This document shows positions 52,338 to 62,396 of a stretch of DNA of 64,000 nucleotides, piece after piece; positions within the stretch are counted from its first letter, which is position 1, and each line of letters starts with the position of its first letter. Below the pieces are notes generated by a model. That model did no database searches. It was not told where the DNA came from and saw nothing but the letters and a program-made list of their open reading frames with translations. The stretch is from Deltaproteobacteria bacterium. GTDB lineage: Bacteria; Desulfobacterota; Desulfuromonadia; Geobacterales; Geobacteraceae. A program made the translations under genes and the position numbers. The DNA lies in the NCBI GenBank assembly GCA_009668975.1, contig SBEG01000019.1, positions 20,182 through 84,181 on the forward strand, in the 5' to 3' direction.

Positions 52338-53786
52338 CTAAAAAAGCCTTTTCCGCTCAGAAGAAGATCCGATCTTCAGCATCTCGCGGTATTTGGTGAT
52401 CGTACGTCTGGCAATGTTGATGTTCTGCGTGGAAAGTATCTCGGCAATCCGTTGATCGCTTAAAGGTTTGCGCGGGTCTTCCCCGTCAACGATCTCCTTG
52501 ATGATGTTTTTCACGCTCTCGGAGGCCATTGCATCACCCTCCACCGTTGAAATCCCGCTGTTGAAGAAAAACTTCAGTTCCAGCAACCCCTGCGGCGTCT
52601 GCATATACTTGTTGGTCGTAACGCGACTAATGGTGGATTCGTGCATCCCGATATCTTCGGCAATGTCCCTGAGCACCAAGGGTTTCAAGAAAGCGATCCC
52701 GCGCTCAAAGAAATTTCGCTGAAACTTTACGATACTCTTCGAAACCCGGTAGATGGTGCGCTGACGCTGGTGAATACTCTTAATCAGCCAGAGCGCCGAA
52801 CGCATTTTTTCATTGATATATTCTTCCGCTTTCTGATTCTCCGATCCAGCACGCGCCTCTCCGGTATAGAGCGGGTTGATCCTGATATTCGGCATCCCCT
52901 CATCGTTCAGAACCACGACGAATTCTTCCCCGACCTTGTAGACAAAAATATCAGCGGAAATGTAATGGACATCTTCCTGAGAAAACTGTCTTCCGGGTTT
53001 CGGGTCGAGACCGGCAATAATCTTGGCAGCGGCCAGAACTTCGTTGAAATCTATCCCGAGTGCCTTGGCAATCTGCTTGTATTTCCGCTGTTCAAGATCC
53101 TTCAGGTGCTCGCGAAGCATGGCTTCGACGACACTGCCTTCCATATCCAACTGCTTCACTTGGAGCAGCAGGCACTCCTGAAGATTCCTTGCGCCGACAC
53201 CAATGGGATCGAACTCCTGAATCTTGGTCAGTACCGATTCGACAAAGGACTCATCAACAGAGCAGCTCTCGGCGATATCCGCAAGACTCGACCTCAGGTA
53301 ACCCTCTTCATCAATGTTACCAATAATCTCCGAGCCCACAAGGATTTCCTGCTCGGTTACCCGGGATAATTTCAACTGCCAGAGCAGATGGTCGAAAAGG
53401 GTTGTCTTCTTGGTCAGGAGGTTTTCGTAGGAAGGCCGGTCATCATCTTCATCATAATACTGTTCGCCCGAGCTGTAATTGTAGCTGTCAAGGTAGGTTG
53501 CCCAGTCCATGTCCTGCAGGGTATCCTCGCCCGCTTTGACTTCGCTGAAGGCCTCCAGTTCTTCCTGCGGAGCGGTCTCCTTTTCCGTCATTTCAAGAGT
53601 ATCAGGCTCCTTGATCTCTTCAATTTCGAGTGACTCGTCGAGAACTGGGTTCTCCTCCAGTTCCTGGCTGACCAGGTCCTGCAGCTCAATCCGGGATAAT
53701 TGGAGAAGCTTAATGGCCTGCTGCAACTGGGGTGTCATCACCAGCTGCTGCGAAAGCTTCATCTGTTGTCGCATTTCAATGGCCAT
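52338..53786 (-). CDS. rpoN: RNA polymerase sigma-54 factor
   Basis: 482 residues. Region I is glutamine/leucine-rich (RQQMKLSQQLVMTPQLQQAI), region II acidic (VLDESLEIEEIKEPDTLE), then core-binding and the C-terminal DNA-binding part with RDIAEDIGMHESTISRVTTNKY and the RpoN box ARRTITKYREMLKIGSS. All regions are present. It would recognise the TGGCA...TTGC promoters found at 18136 and 28016. A MITE-like repeat separates it from lptB. Confidence 0.96.
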   Translation of the reverse strand: MAIEMRQQMKLSQQLVMTPQLQQAIKLLQLSRIELQDLVSQELEENPVLDESLEIEEIKEPDTLEMTEKETAPQEELEAFSEVKAGEDTLQDMDWATYLDSYNYSSGEQYYDEDDDRPSYENLLTKKTTLFDHLLWQLKLSRVTEQEILVGSEIIGNIDEEGYLRSSLADIAESCSVDESFVESVLTKIQEFDPIGVGARNLQECLLLQVKQLDMEGSVVEAMLREHLKDLEQRKYKQIAKALGIDFNEVLAAAKIIAGLDPKPGRQFSQEDVHYISADIFVYKVGEEFVVVLNDEGMPNIRINPLYTGEARAGSENQKAEEYINEKMRSALWLIKSIHQRQRTIYRVSKSIVKFQRNFFERGIAFLKPLVLRDIAEDIGMHESTISRVTTNKYMQTPQGLLELKFFFNSGISTVEGDAMASESVKNIIKEIVDGEDPRKPLSDQRIAEILSTQNINIARRTITKYREMLKIGSSSERKRLF

Positions 53787-53830
53787 AGATGTTACATACC
53801 TTGTGAATGGATTTTGGAAAAAGCAGTCCC

Positions 53831-53994
53831 AGGGGCCTATCTGACTTAGGGTAAATCTGCTGCAAATCCGTCTGGACGGTTCATATTCCGCCGCTATTTT
53901 GGGTAAGAGAACAACTATTACCCTGCAAAACCGTCAAAATCTGTCCTCGCCCAGACGTGTTTTTGCTTCGATTTCCTAAGTCCGACAGGCTCTA
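53831..53994. repeat. MITE-like element, diverged copy between lptB and rpoN
   Basis: About 75-80% identical by eye to the element at 13439-13607 in the same orientation; shared text includes CTTAGGGTAAATCTG, GCAAATCCGTCT, GAACAACTATTACCCTGCAA and CTTCGATTTCCTAAGTCCGA. The left end is degenerate (AGGGGCCTATCTGACTTAGG) and the right end intact. Its terminal TAG is the lptB stop codon. Confidence 0.88.
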
Positions 53995-54732
53995 GAGACT
54001 AAACTTTTCTCCCAGGTAAATTTCACGAGCCTGTTTGCTCTCGGCTATTTTTTGCGGGTCACCGTACTCAAGCACCTTACCATCATTTAAAATATAGGCT
54101 TTATCACAGACACCAAGGGTCTCCCGCACATTGTGATCGGATATAAGAACGCCAATGCCGCGATTTTTCAAATCAACGATAATATTCTGAATATCGAGGA
54201 CCGCGATCGGGTCGATTCCGGCAAAGGGCTCATCCAGGAGAATAAAATCGGGCTCGGTCGTCAAGGCCCGCGCTATCTCCACTCTCCTACGCTCGCCGCC
54301 CGAAAGGGAAAACCCTTTAATATGAGCAAGATGCGATATTTTAAACTCGGCCAGCAGGTGTTCCATAACGGAGATGCGTTCTCCTGCCGACATATCCGTG
54401 GACTCAAGAACCGCAAGTAGATTCTCCCGCACAGTCAGACGACGAAAAACCGATGGTTCCTGAGGAAGATAGCTGATGCCCTTTCGAGCCCTGAGATACA
54501 TGGGCAGGCCGGTAATATTTTCCTCACCGATAAAGACCTGTCCGGCATCAGGCCGGCAAAGCCCTACCACCATGTAAAAAGTGGTCGTTTTTCCGGCGCC
54601 GTTGGGACCGAGAAGACCGACGACTTGGCCGGAAGGAACCTCGAGATCGACTCCGTTGACCACGACCCGCTTACCAAAGGATTTTTTCAGACCCGTGGTA
54701 GAAAGGGTTAACTTATGGCTTCGCTGCGTCAT
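53992..54732 (-). CDS. lptB: LPS export ABC transporter ATPase
   Basis: 246 residues. Walker A in GLLGPNGAGKTTTFYM, Q-loop in SYLPQEPSVFRRL, signature SLSGGERRRVEIARAL, Walker B FILLDEPFAGID and switch His in LISDHNVRE. It drives LPS extraction by LptFG (not in the window). The end GEKFSL aligns with the family end. Its start overlaps lptA by 20 bp; its stop codon is the edge of the repeat. Confidence 0.96.
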   Translation of the reverse strand: MTQRSHKLTLSTTGLKKSFGKRVVVNGVDLEVPSGQVVGLLGPNGAGKTTTFYMVVGLCRPDAGQVFIGEENITGLPMYLRARKGISYLPQEPSVFRRLTVRENLLAVLESTDMSAGERISVMEHLLAEFKISHLAHIKGFSLSGGERRRVEIARALTTEPDFILLDEPFAGIDPIAVLDIQNIIVDLKNRGIGVLISDHNVRETLGVCDKAYILNDGKVLEYGDPQKIAESKQAREIYLGEKFSL

Positions 54733-55219
54733 CCCGTCCCTTCCCTTTCGGGTAAATCACCGCCTCGACCCGCGCATCCGAAGTGCCGGTCACCAGGCTT
54801 TTCTCCTCATTGACGAAATAGGTTATCTCGCTGCCGGAAACCATGTCCTTGCCCTGGACCACTTTCGGCGATCCCGAGAGAACGATTTTCCCGTCGTTCG
54901 TATAATAAACCGCATGCTGAGCTGTGCCGATACGATTTTCCTGAACGATGCGCACATTGCCAAAGGCTTCCACCTTTTCAACATTCCCGCCCTTCTCGGC
55001 ATAGCGGACAACAAGTTTATCAGTATGTATCGTGATGGAATCCTGCTTCGCGACAACTTTTCCCATGAAAGTTGCGGTTCTTGATTTCGTATCGGCCTGG
55101 AGCTCATTCGATTTGATGACGATCGGCTGACCTCCGGCATCTTTTCCCGGCGCAGCCGCAAAGCAAAAGGTAGCCGAGACCACCAGCAGCCCAGATACTA
55201 TTCCTGCAAATAATTTCAT
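54713..55219 (-). CDS. lptA: LPS transport periplasmic protein LptA (OstA-like)
   Basis: 168 residues. Signal peptide KLFAGIVSGLLVVSATFCFAAA; mature OstA beta-jellyroll with PIVIKSNELQADTKSRTATF, KVVAKQDSITIHTDKLVV, VEAFGNVRIVQENRIG and GKIVLSGSPKVVQGKDMVSG. It bridges LPS from LptC toward the outer membrane. It begins one base after lptC and overlaps lptB. Confidence 0.92.
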   Translation of the reverse strand: MKLFAGIVSGLLVVSATFCFAAAPGKDAGGQPIVIKSNELQADTKSRTATFMGKVVAKQDSITIHTDKLVVRYAEKGGNVEKVEAFGNVRIVQENRIGTAQHAVYYTNDGKIVLSGSPKVVQGKDMVSGSEITYFVNEEKSLVTGTSDARVEAVIYPKGKGRDDAAKP

Positions 55220-55220
55220 A

Positions 55221-55793
55221 TTATTTCTTTCGGGTCTGAATGACCGCGGTAACGTTATGCAACACCTTCAATTTCCTGGAGTCCAATCTGAGTTCCATGC
55301 CCGTACCCTCAACAGTCATTGAGGCGTCCTCCAGGTGAACTTTGTCATCAGTGGATACGAGCGAACGTGATGCCGAATAATCCAGGTGGCCGGTGGTAAA
55401 TGTCAACCCGGCTTCATTGCTCGCCGCAATATTACCGACAAGTTTCACGTCGCCGGTTTTTTTGAGATAATCAGCGGTGCCGGCAACCAGGGTATACTTC
55501 CCGGAGCCACTTTTTTCAAAAAGGACCATTTCCGCCTGCGTAAACCTGATGACACCGGAATCATTATAATAGTCGACCTTACGCGCAAGAAGATCCCACT
55601 GCAGAACACCATCTTTTGTATTGGTGTAGTGAACCTTCTGCATTGAGAGGTCAATGTTCTTGGGCAGATCCGACAAAATGTCGACGGGTACCTTCAAACG
55701 ATGGTACTTTACTGCAATCACCACCGTAAGATAGGCTGCCGCGGCAATGACGACAAAAGCAAGAACCTGCTTGATTTTATTGAATTTCTGCAT
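55221..55793 (-). CDS. lptC: LPS export protein LptC
   Basis: 190 residues with one N-terminal membrane helix (VLAFVVIAAAAYLTVVIAV) and a periplasmic LptA-like domain (VDYYNDSGVIRFTQAEMVLFE, GDVKLVGNIAASNEAGLTFTT in pieces). LptC hands LPS to LptA. It is next to lptA with a one-base gap and has its own promoter. Confidence 0.88.
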   Translation of the reverse strand: MQKFNKIKQVLAFVVIAAAAYLTVVIAVKYHRLKVPVDILSDLPKNIDLSMQKVHYTNTKDGVLQWDLLARKVDYYNDSGVIRFTQAEMVLFEKSGSGKYTLVAGTADYLKKTGDVKLVGNIAASNEAGLTFTTGHLDYSASRSLVSTDDKVHLEDASMTVEGTGMELRLDSRKLKVLHNVTAVIQTRKK

Positions 55794-55804
55794 AATTCAG
55801 GCAG

Positions 55805-55833
55805 AGTATAACATCATAAAAAATGGGTGTAAA
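55805..55833 (-). promoter_or_regulatory. Sigma-70-type promoter of lptC-lptA-lptB
   Basis: Minus strand: TTTACA (55833-55828), 17-base spacer, TATACT (55810-55805), just before the lptC start, inside a 127-bp gap after kdsC. Confidence 0.72.
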
Positions 55834-55920
55834 GCAGATTTTGGCCGAAAAACAGAAACTTGGCACAGAGATTGAAGCAGGCAGAAACCACAGCGGTACA
55901 GGTCACTATTCATGGGATAT

Positions 55921-56439
55921 TCACGGAAGAAAATACTTGGCCGTCACCGAGTCCCAAGCCGACTGCTCTTTTAAAATGAGGTCGCAAACTTCTCGCACTG
56001 CGCCCCAGCCGCCCCTGTTTTTTGAGACAAAATGGACATGAGGCAGCACGTCGGCAACCGCATCGGCCGGAGCCGCGGCAAAACCAACCCGGCGAAGGAG
56101 CGGCAGGTCAATGATATCGTCGCCCATAAAGGCGACCTGATGATCGGTAAAGCCCGTTTTCTCAAGAACATCCAAGTAAGGAATCATCTTGTCCAGGGAC
56201 TTGAGGTACACGTGCTCAATTCCCAGTTCGGCCGCCCGATTGGCAGCCACCTGTGAATCCCTGCCGGATATGATGCCCACAGTTATACCGGCCCGCTGCA
56301 GCATTTTTATCCCATGGCCATCCTTCACATTGAAGAATTTGCTTTCAACCCCGTTTGAATCGAAAACAATCCGGCCATCGGTAAGAACACCGTCAACATC
56401 AAGAAGCAGCAATCTGATAGGAGCAATTCGTAATTTCAT
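55921..56439 (-). CDS. kdsC: KDO 8-phosphate phosphatase
   Basis: 172 residues, HAD superfamily. Nucleophile in LLLLDVDGVLTDGRIVFDSNG (DxD), threonine/serine motif GIISGRDSQVAANRA, lysine region, and VAFMGDDIIDLPLLRRVG (motif IV). It hydrolyses KDO 8-phosphate to KDO. Its ATG overlaps the kdsD stop (TGATG), so kdsD-kdsC are coupled. Confidence 0.94.
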   Translation of the reverse strand: MKLRIAPIRLLLLDVDGVLTDGRIVFDSNGVESKFFNVKDGHGIKMLQRAGITVGIISGRDSQVAANRAAELGIEHVYLKSLDKMIPYLDVLEKTGFTDHQVAFMGDDIIDLPLLRRVGFAAAPADAVADVLPHVHFVSKNRGGWGAVREVCDLILKEQSAWDSVTAKYFLP

Positions 56440-57425
56440 CAGGCAAGGCCCGCCTTCAAAAGATCGTGAAGATGAATAATGCCGACCGGCTGCGCGGCGG
56501 AACTATCGCTGAAAACAAAGAGCGAAGTAATCGAGTGCTCTTCCATGCGCTGCAAAGCCTTGGCCGCCAGATCTCCTGCGGCAATTCTTTTCGGATTGCG
56601 GGACATCATGTCACCGGCTGTCGCATTGAGAATATCGGCGCCTTTTTCAAGGGCCCGGCGCAGGTCTCCGTCGGTAATAACACCTTGCAGAGAACCTTGG
56701 GAATCAATAACGCCGGTTATTCCAAGCCCCCGCGAGGTAATAACGAAGAGCGCCTCCCGCATCAGGACTTCTTCGGAAACCAGCGGTACGGCGTCGCCCG
56801 AATGCATCAGATCCTCGACCCGAAGAATCAGTTTTTTGCCCAAGGCCCCACCGGGATGAAACAGGGCAAAATCTTCCGCCTTGAAGCCCCGGGTCACGAG
56901 AAGAGCCACCGCAAGGGCATCACCCATGGCCAGAGTGGCCGTTGTCGAGGCGGTCGGCGCCAAACCGAGCGGGCAGGCCTCCTCCTTGATGGCAATCTCG
57001 AGAAAGACATCCGCTGCTTTGGCCAAAGTCGACCCGGCATTTCCCGACATGGAGATGAGCTTGGCGCCGATTCGCTTGATCACGGGCAGGATGCGGACGA
57101 CTTCTTCGGTCTCACCGCTGTTCGAAACGGCGATCACCACATCGCCCTTCATGATCATGCCCAGATCGCCATGGATCCCTTCGGCAGGATGCAGGAAAAA
57201 TGCAGGGGTTCCGGTTGAGGAAAACGTCGAAGCAATTTTCTGGCAGATAATTCCGGACTTGCCCATTCCCGTTACCACAACACGACCCTGTGCGGACATG
57301 ATCAGGTCCACCGCCTTGGCGAATTCACTGTTCAGGGATTCAGCCAGAGCCAAAAGCGCTTCCGCCTCGACCCGTATTACTCGTTTCGCTTCTTCCAGAA
57401 TCACAACGTCCACCTCTCTACCCAT
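56439..57425 (-). CDS. kdsD: Arabinose-5-phosphate isomerase
   Basis: 328 residues. SIS domain (VVVTGMGKSGIICQKIASTFSSTGTPAFFLHPAEGIHGDLG in pieces: TGMGKSG and HPAEGIHGDLG) followed by two CBS domains (VLMREALFVITSRGLGITGV, AAKALQRMEEHSITSLFVF). Converts ribulose 5-phosphate to arabinose 5-phosphate, the KDO precursor. Of the KpsF/GutQ/KdsD group; the KDO gene context supports KdsD. Confidence 0.94.
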   Translation of the reverse strand: MGREVDVVILEEAKRVIRVEAEALLALAESLNSEFAKAVDLIMSAQGRVVVTGMGKSGIICQKIASTFSSTGTPAFFLHPAEGIHGDLGMIMKGDVVIAVSNSGETEEVVRILPVIKRIGAKLISMSGNAGSTLAKAADVFLEIAIKEEACPLGLAPTASTTATLAMGDALAVALLVTRGFKAEDFALFHPGGALGKKLILRVEDLMHSGDAVPLVSEEVLMREALFVITSRGLGITGVIDSQGSLQGVITDGDLRRALEKGADILNATAGDMMSRNPKRIAAGDLAAKALQRMEEHSITSLFVFSDSSAAQPVGIIHLHDLLKAGLA

Positions 57426-57481
57426 AAAAAAGGAGTAAGCCGGTGTCAGTGCACCATTTTCTTACCCCTGATTCGTCATCA

Positions 57482-58300
57482 CTACTTGATTATCGCGTCA
57501 ATGGCCTTCAGTTTTTTCAGCAACGGCGGAAGGTCAGCGAGCTTGATGGAATTCGGTCCATCGCACAAGGCATTTTCCGGATCTTCGTGAACTTCCAGGA
57601 AAATCCCGTCAATCCCGGTTGCCACGGCAGCCCGTGACAGATACTCGACAAACTCCCGCTGACCACCCGAAGCCCCACCCAACCCTCCGGGAAGCTGAAC
57701 ACTATGGGTAGCGTCATACACCACCGGATAGCCGGTCTTCCGCATGATGGGCAGGCTTCTCATGTCCGAGACCAGATTATTGTAACCGAAACTGGCTCCG
57801 CGTTCCGTAAGGAGAATCTGTGAATTGCCGGTGGAAAGAGCTTTGTCCACGACATTGCGCATATCCCACGGCGCGAGGAACTGACCCTTCTTGATATTAA
57901 TGACCCGGCCGCTGCGGGCAGCAGCATCAATCAGATCGGTTTGCCGACAGAGGAAAGCCGGGATCTGGAGGATATCCGCGACTTCGGCTACCGGTCCGAT
58001 TTCCTCGATGGAATGCACATCGGTCAAGACGGGAACCCCGAGCGACTCCTTGACTTTTGCAAGAATCTGGAGTCCCTCCCGAAGCCCCGGCCCCCGGAAG
58101 GCGGTTACGGATGTCCGGTTGGCCTTGTCGTAGGAGGCCTTGAAAATCAGAGGCATCGCAATACCATTGCAGATGGTCATCAGCCGCTCCGCTGCATGGA
58201 GCGTGATGGCTTCACTTTCAATGACGCACGGACCGGCGATCAGCACCAGCGGGCGGTTGCCGCCAATTTTCACATTTCCGACCTGAATCTCTTTAACCAC
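57482..58300 (-). CDS. kdsA: KDO 8-phosphate synthase
   Basis: 272 residues from a GTG at 58300 with GGGAG upstream; the frame beyond overlaps pyrG and is not family-like. TIM barrel: [74 protein letters not shown] and [11 protein letters not shown]. Condenses PEP with arabinose 5-phosphate. The N-terminal residue pattern and cysteines in AGPC and FLCRQTD fit the metal-dependent class. Confidence 0.95.
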   Translation of the reverse strand: MVKEIQVGNVKIGGNRPLVLIAGPCVIESEAITLHAAERLMTICNGIAMPLIFKASYDKANRTSVTAFRGPGLREGLQILAKVKESLGVPVLTDVHSIEEIGPVAEVADILQIPAFLCRQTDLIDAAARSGRVINIKKGQFLAPWDMRNVVDKALSTGNSQILLTERGASFGYNNLVSDMRSLPIMRKTGYPVVYDATHSVQLPGGLGGASGGQREFVEYLSRAAVATGIDGIFLEVHEDPENALCDGPNSIKLADLPPLLKKLKAIDAIIK

Positions 58301-58331
58301 GTTCTCTCCCGTTTGTGCAGCAAATCCGAAA

Positions 58332-59945
<1,614 letters not shown>

Positions 59946-59952
59946 TTAATGA

Positions 59953-59980
59953 AGAAAGTCCCAGATTACTGGGACTTTCT
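59953..59980 (-). other. 12-bp perfect hairpin at the kdsB end, before pyrG
   Basis: AGAAAGTCCCAG and CTGGGACTTTCT form a perfect stem with a four-base loop; the kdsB stop codon is in the loop. The 3' side is TCATTAAAGG, so it is a weak terminator at best and may be an attenuator or processing site for pyrG. Confidence 0.6.
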
Positions 59981-60727
59981 CAGTTTTTCGAGAACCTTTT
60001 CCAGGTCCGGAGGAGTATCCACCCCTATTGATTCATGTTCCGTCTCGACCACCTTGATGCGGTAGCCGTTTTCCAGAACACGAAGTTGTTCGAGCTTCTC
60101 GGCACGCTCCAGGTGCGTCTGGGGCATGCGCGCGTAACGTATCAGGAAGTCACGCCGGTACACGTACATACCGACATGCTTGTGGCAGAGAAGCCTGCCG
60201 GAGGCAAAAGCCTCATCCTTGAGATCATCCCACTTGTCCCGGTAAAACGGCAGCGGCGAACGGGAAAAATAGAGGGCAAACCCGTTGCAATCGGTAATGA
60301 CCTTCACCACATTCGGGCTGAGAAAATCATGCAGATTCTTGACGCGGGATTTCAGCGTGCCCATGACAATGGATTCGTCGTCAACCAGTGGCCGGATTGC
60401 CTCGTCTATCATTGCCGGCTCGATGAGCGGCTCATCCCCCTGCACGTTGACGATCAGCTCCGCATCGATTCGCTCGGCGACCTCGGCAAGCCGGTCCGTT
60501 CCGGTTTCATGGGCCAGAGAAGTCAGCTCGACCCGTCCGCCAAAAGCCTTGACCGCGGCCACGATACGCGGATCATCAGTTGCCACGATCACTTCGGAAA
60601 CAAGTGCTGCCCGGCAGGTGCGTTCATAGACATGCTGCACCATGGGTTTCCCCATGATGTCGACAAGGGCTTTTCCCTCGAATCGGGTGGAAGCATACCT
60701 GGCGGGAATAACTGCAGTTACGCGCAT
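59966..60727 (-). CDS. kdsB: CMP-KDO synthetase
   Basis: 253 residues from [20 protein letters not shown] (60727); an ATG five codons upstream is equally free of a ribosome site. Nucleotidyltransferase motifs [41 protein letters not shown] and [21 protein letters not shown] region ([17 protein letters not shown]). It activates KDO with CTP. First gene of the long envelope operon. Confidence 0.95.
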   Translation of the reverse strand: MRVTAVIPARYASTRFEGKALVDIMGKPMVQHVYERTCRAALVSEVIVATDDPRIVAAVKAFGGRVELTSLAHETGTDRLAEVAERIDAELIVNVQGDEPLIEPAMIDEAIRPLVDDESIVMGTLKSRVKNLHDFLSPNVVKVITDCNGFALYFSRSPLPFYRDKWDDLKDEAFASGRLLCHKHVGMYVYRRDFLIRYARMPQTHLERAEKLEQLRVLENGYRIKVVETEHESIGVDTPPDLEKVLEKLRKSQ

Positions 60728-60851
60728 AGGAAATCGGGCCATTCGGATAGAGTCTGTCCCTGCTCATGCGGTGGGACGAACAACGTTACATCAAAACCCG
60801 GCAAGCTGTCAAGGAGAGATGAATTTGAAAATCGGCAAAAGAAATCTCAAC

Positions 60852-60883
60852 AAAAAAAGCCCCTTGAAAAAGGGGCTTTTTTC
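60852..60883. terminator. Intrinsic terminator after the cytochrome P460 gene
   Basis: AAGCCCCTT and AAGGGGCTT with a GAAA-like loop, A-run and T-run on the two sides. It ends the P460 gene on the minus strand and can insulate kdsB. Confidence 0.88.
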
Positions 60884-60892
60884 ACTAACTCA

Positions 60893-61366
60893 CTAACGAA
60901 AATCCGCATACCGGGATATCACCAGGTCACGGTCGGGAGCGTCCTTAAGGTGGCACTCATAGCAGTTTTTGACCGGATCGATGCCACTCGGTTTTCCCTG
61001 CGGAGTATAACCTGCAAAGAGCCAGCCGCCGGTCTCTTTGTAGCGCCGGTCTTTTTTCATCAGCACGATCATCGACTTCTTGCCCGGCACCGGCTTGCCG
61101 CCTTCCTGACGGATGCCGTGCTGAACGACGACGAACATGCTGCCTTCCGGATAGGTGCCGCCCTTCTTGTAGGTCTTCATTGCCTTGCTGTTCACATAGG
61201 TGTAATGAATGCCGTAAAAGAGCGATTTTTTGTCAGTGACGATCTGCTGCTTGCTTTTTTCCCACTTCTCATAGCCCTTGGGCAGGGAAACCGTCCCCGC
61301 TGCCATGGCGACCGGAGCAGCTGCAAAAATGGCCGCGGCCACGGTCATCAGAATAATTCGTTTCAT
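60893..61366 (-). CDS. Cytochrome P460-family protein
   Basis: 157 residues from the ATG at 61366 (AGGAG upstream). Signal peptide KRIILMTVAAAIFAAAPVAMA. One haem c motif CYECH near the C-terminus (NCYECHLKDAPDRD), with the P460 domain before it (FYGIHYTYVNSKAMKTY, YPEGSMFVVVQ, SMIVLMKKDRRYKETGGW). Classical P460 has a lysine cross-linked to the haem; lysines in VMKKDRRYKET are candidates. Periplasmic; possible hydroxylamine/NO chemistry or electron transfer. Confidence 0.88.
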   Translation of the reverse strand: MKRIILMTVAAAIFAAAPVAMAAGTVSLPKGYEKWEKSKQQIVTDKKSLFYGIHYTYVNSKAMKTYKKGGTYPEGSMFVVVQHGIRQEGGKPVPGKKSMIVLMKKDRRYKETGGWLFAGYTPQGKPSGIDPVKNCYECHLKDAPDRDLVISRYADFR

Positions 61367-61526
61367 ATATTTCTCCTGAGAGCTCAAATTTGGCAATGCC
61401 TGTAAAGACTACCGCAACCTGCCGGGATTTGTCATGTAAAAAAATGTTGTGACAACCGGGGTCTGGTAAGCAGCGACTCATCAGATCAAAGAATTTTACA
61501 TCGCAGGATCCGCCACATCCATCTTG

Positions 61527-62111
61527 TTACAGATGCGAAATTTGCTGTTCGCGGAAATCACTTCCCCACTCCACTTCCACCATTCTGCGCATGGATTCGA
61601 TACGCCCCCCCGTCAGCAGCATCGGCGCAAGGGTGGTACGAAACTGGTGAGCCACCCCGCTTTCCCTGATCAGCAAGGCGCTTTGCCGGGCAGCCTCACC
61701 ACTGCCGGAAACGCCGGTGACCCGCTCATATTCAGGAAACGGCGCTTTCAGGTCCATGCCGACCCAGTCCAGAAAGGGCAGCAACTCTTTCAGTCTCTCC
61801 GGGAAAGCTCCCGCGGTATGCAGTCCGACCAGAAACCCCTTCTCCCGCACTGACTGAACAGCCTGCTTCAGGGAAGGTTGCAGGGTTGGTTCGCCACCGC
61901 TGAAAACCACGGCATCAAGCAAGCCGCGTCGGCTGTCGAGAAAGGCCAAAACTTTTTCCCAGCAAAGATCGCCGGCGCCTTCCTCTTCCAGCAGGCTCCG
62001 GTTATGGCAATAGCCGCAGCGCCACGGGCAGCCGCGGCAGAACAGAACCGCGGCCAGATGGTCCGGATAGTCGATGGTGGTAAACGGCGTCAGGCCGGCG
62101 ATTTTCAACAC
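61527..62111 (-). CDS. nrdG: Anaerobic ribonucleotide reductase activating protein
   Basis: 194 residues from a GTG at 62111 (alternatively TTG at 62108) that overlaps the stop codon of the glycyl-radical ORF, so translation is coupled. Radical-SAM motif in AVLFCRGCPWRCGYCHNR (CX3CX2C), then VVFSGGEPTLQ, LHTAGAFPERL and WVGMDLKAP. It makes the glycyl radical of NrdD. The longer frame to 62228 overlaps the neighbour and is not family-like. Confidence 0.9.
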   Translation of the reverse strand: MLKIAGLTPFTTIDYPDHLAAVLFCRGCPWRCGYCHNRSLLEEEGAGDLCWEKVLAFLDSRRGLLDAVVFSGGEPTLQPSLKQAVQSVREKGFLVGLHTAGAFPERLKELLPFLDWVGMDLKAPFPEYERVTGVSGSGEAARQSALLIRESGVAHQFRTTLAPMLLTGGRIESMRRMVEVEWGSDFREQQISHL

Positions 62112-62287
62112 GTCTTTTGTGTTTCGCTGTCCCGAAAGAAACGCCGCTGCCGGTGTTCGGCCTTCTTGCCGATGTTGAAGGAGACTACCGGCCGGTGGTA
62201 GCCCATTACCCGCGTCCAGACCTCGCACGGCTGGCGTTCGCTGTCATCCAGGAGTATCTGCGTACCATGTGTTTCGTTTCCGTTCAT
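62105..62287 (-). CDS. Separate glycyl-radical domain of anaerobic ribonucleotide reductase
   Basis: 60 residues, start ATG at 62287 with AAAGGTG upstream. The sequence CEVWTRVMGYHRPVVSFNIG has the RVxGY glycyl-radical loop that normally ends class III NrdD, and KKAEHRQRRFF is the usual tail. The large NrdD gene 110 bp upstream stops just after its zinc cysteines and lacks this loop. So this ORF probably provides the radical glycine in trans. It overlaps nrdG. Confidence 0.82.
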   Translation of the reverse strand: MNGNETHGTQILLDDSERQPCEVWTRVMGYHRPVVSFNIGKKAEHRQRRFFRDSETQKTC

Positions 62288-62355
62288 TTTTTACACCTTT
62301 CGTTGTTCGGTTGTTATTCCCTTCGCAGTCCAGATCCAGAGACCTGCCACTGCGA

Positions 62356-62388
62356 AGACCTGCCAGGTTTTCAAAACCTGGCAGGTCT
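62356..62388. repeat. Perfect 33-bp palindrome between nrdD and its glycyl-radical ORF
   Basis: AGACCTGCCAGGTTTT and AAAACCTGGCAGGTCT with one central base. It has no T-run, so it is more likely an inserted palindromic repeat than a terminator, and it could stabilise the nrdD 3' end. Confidence 0.85.
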
Positions 62389-62396
62389 GACTCGCT

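Noticed and set aside
60035..61405. Plus-strand frame of 456 codons across kdsB and the P460 gene
   Set aside because: It crosses a strong terminator and is antisense to two well-supported genes.
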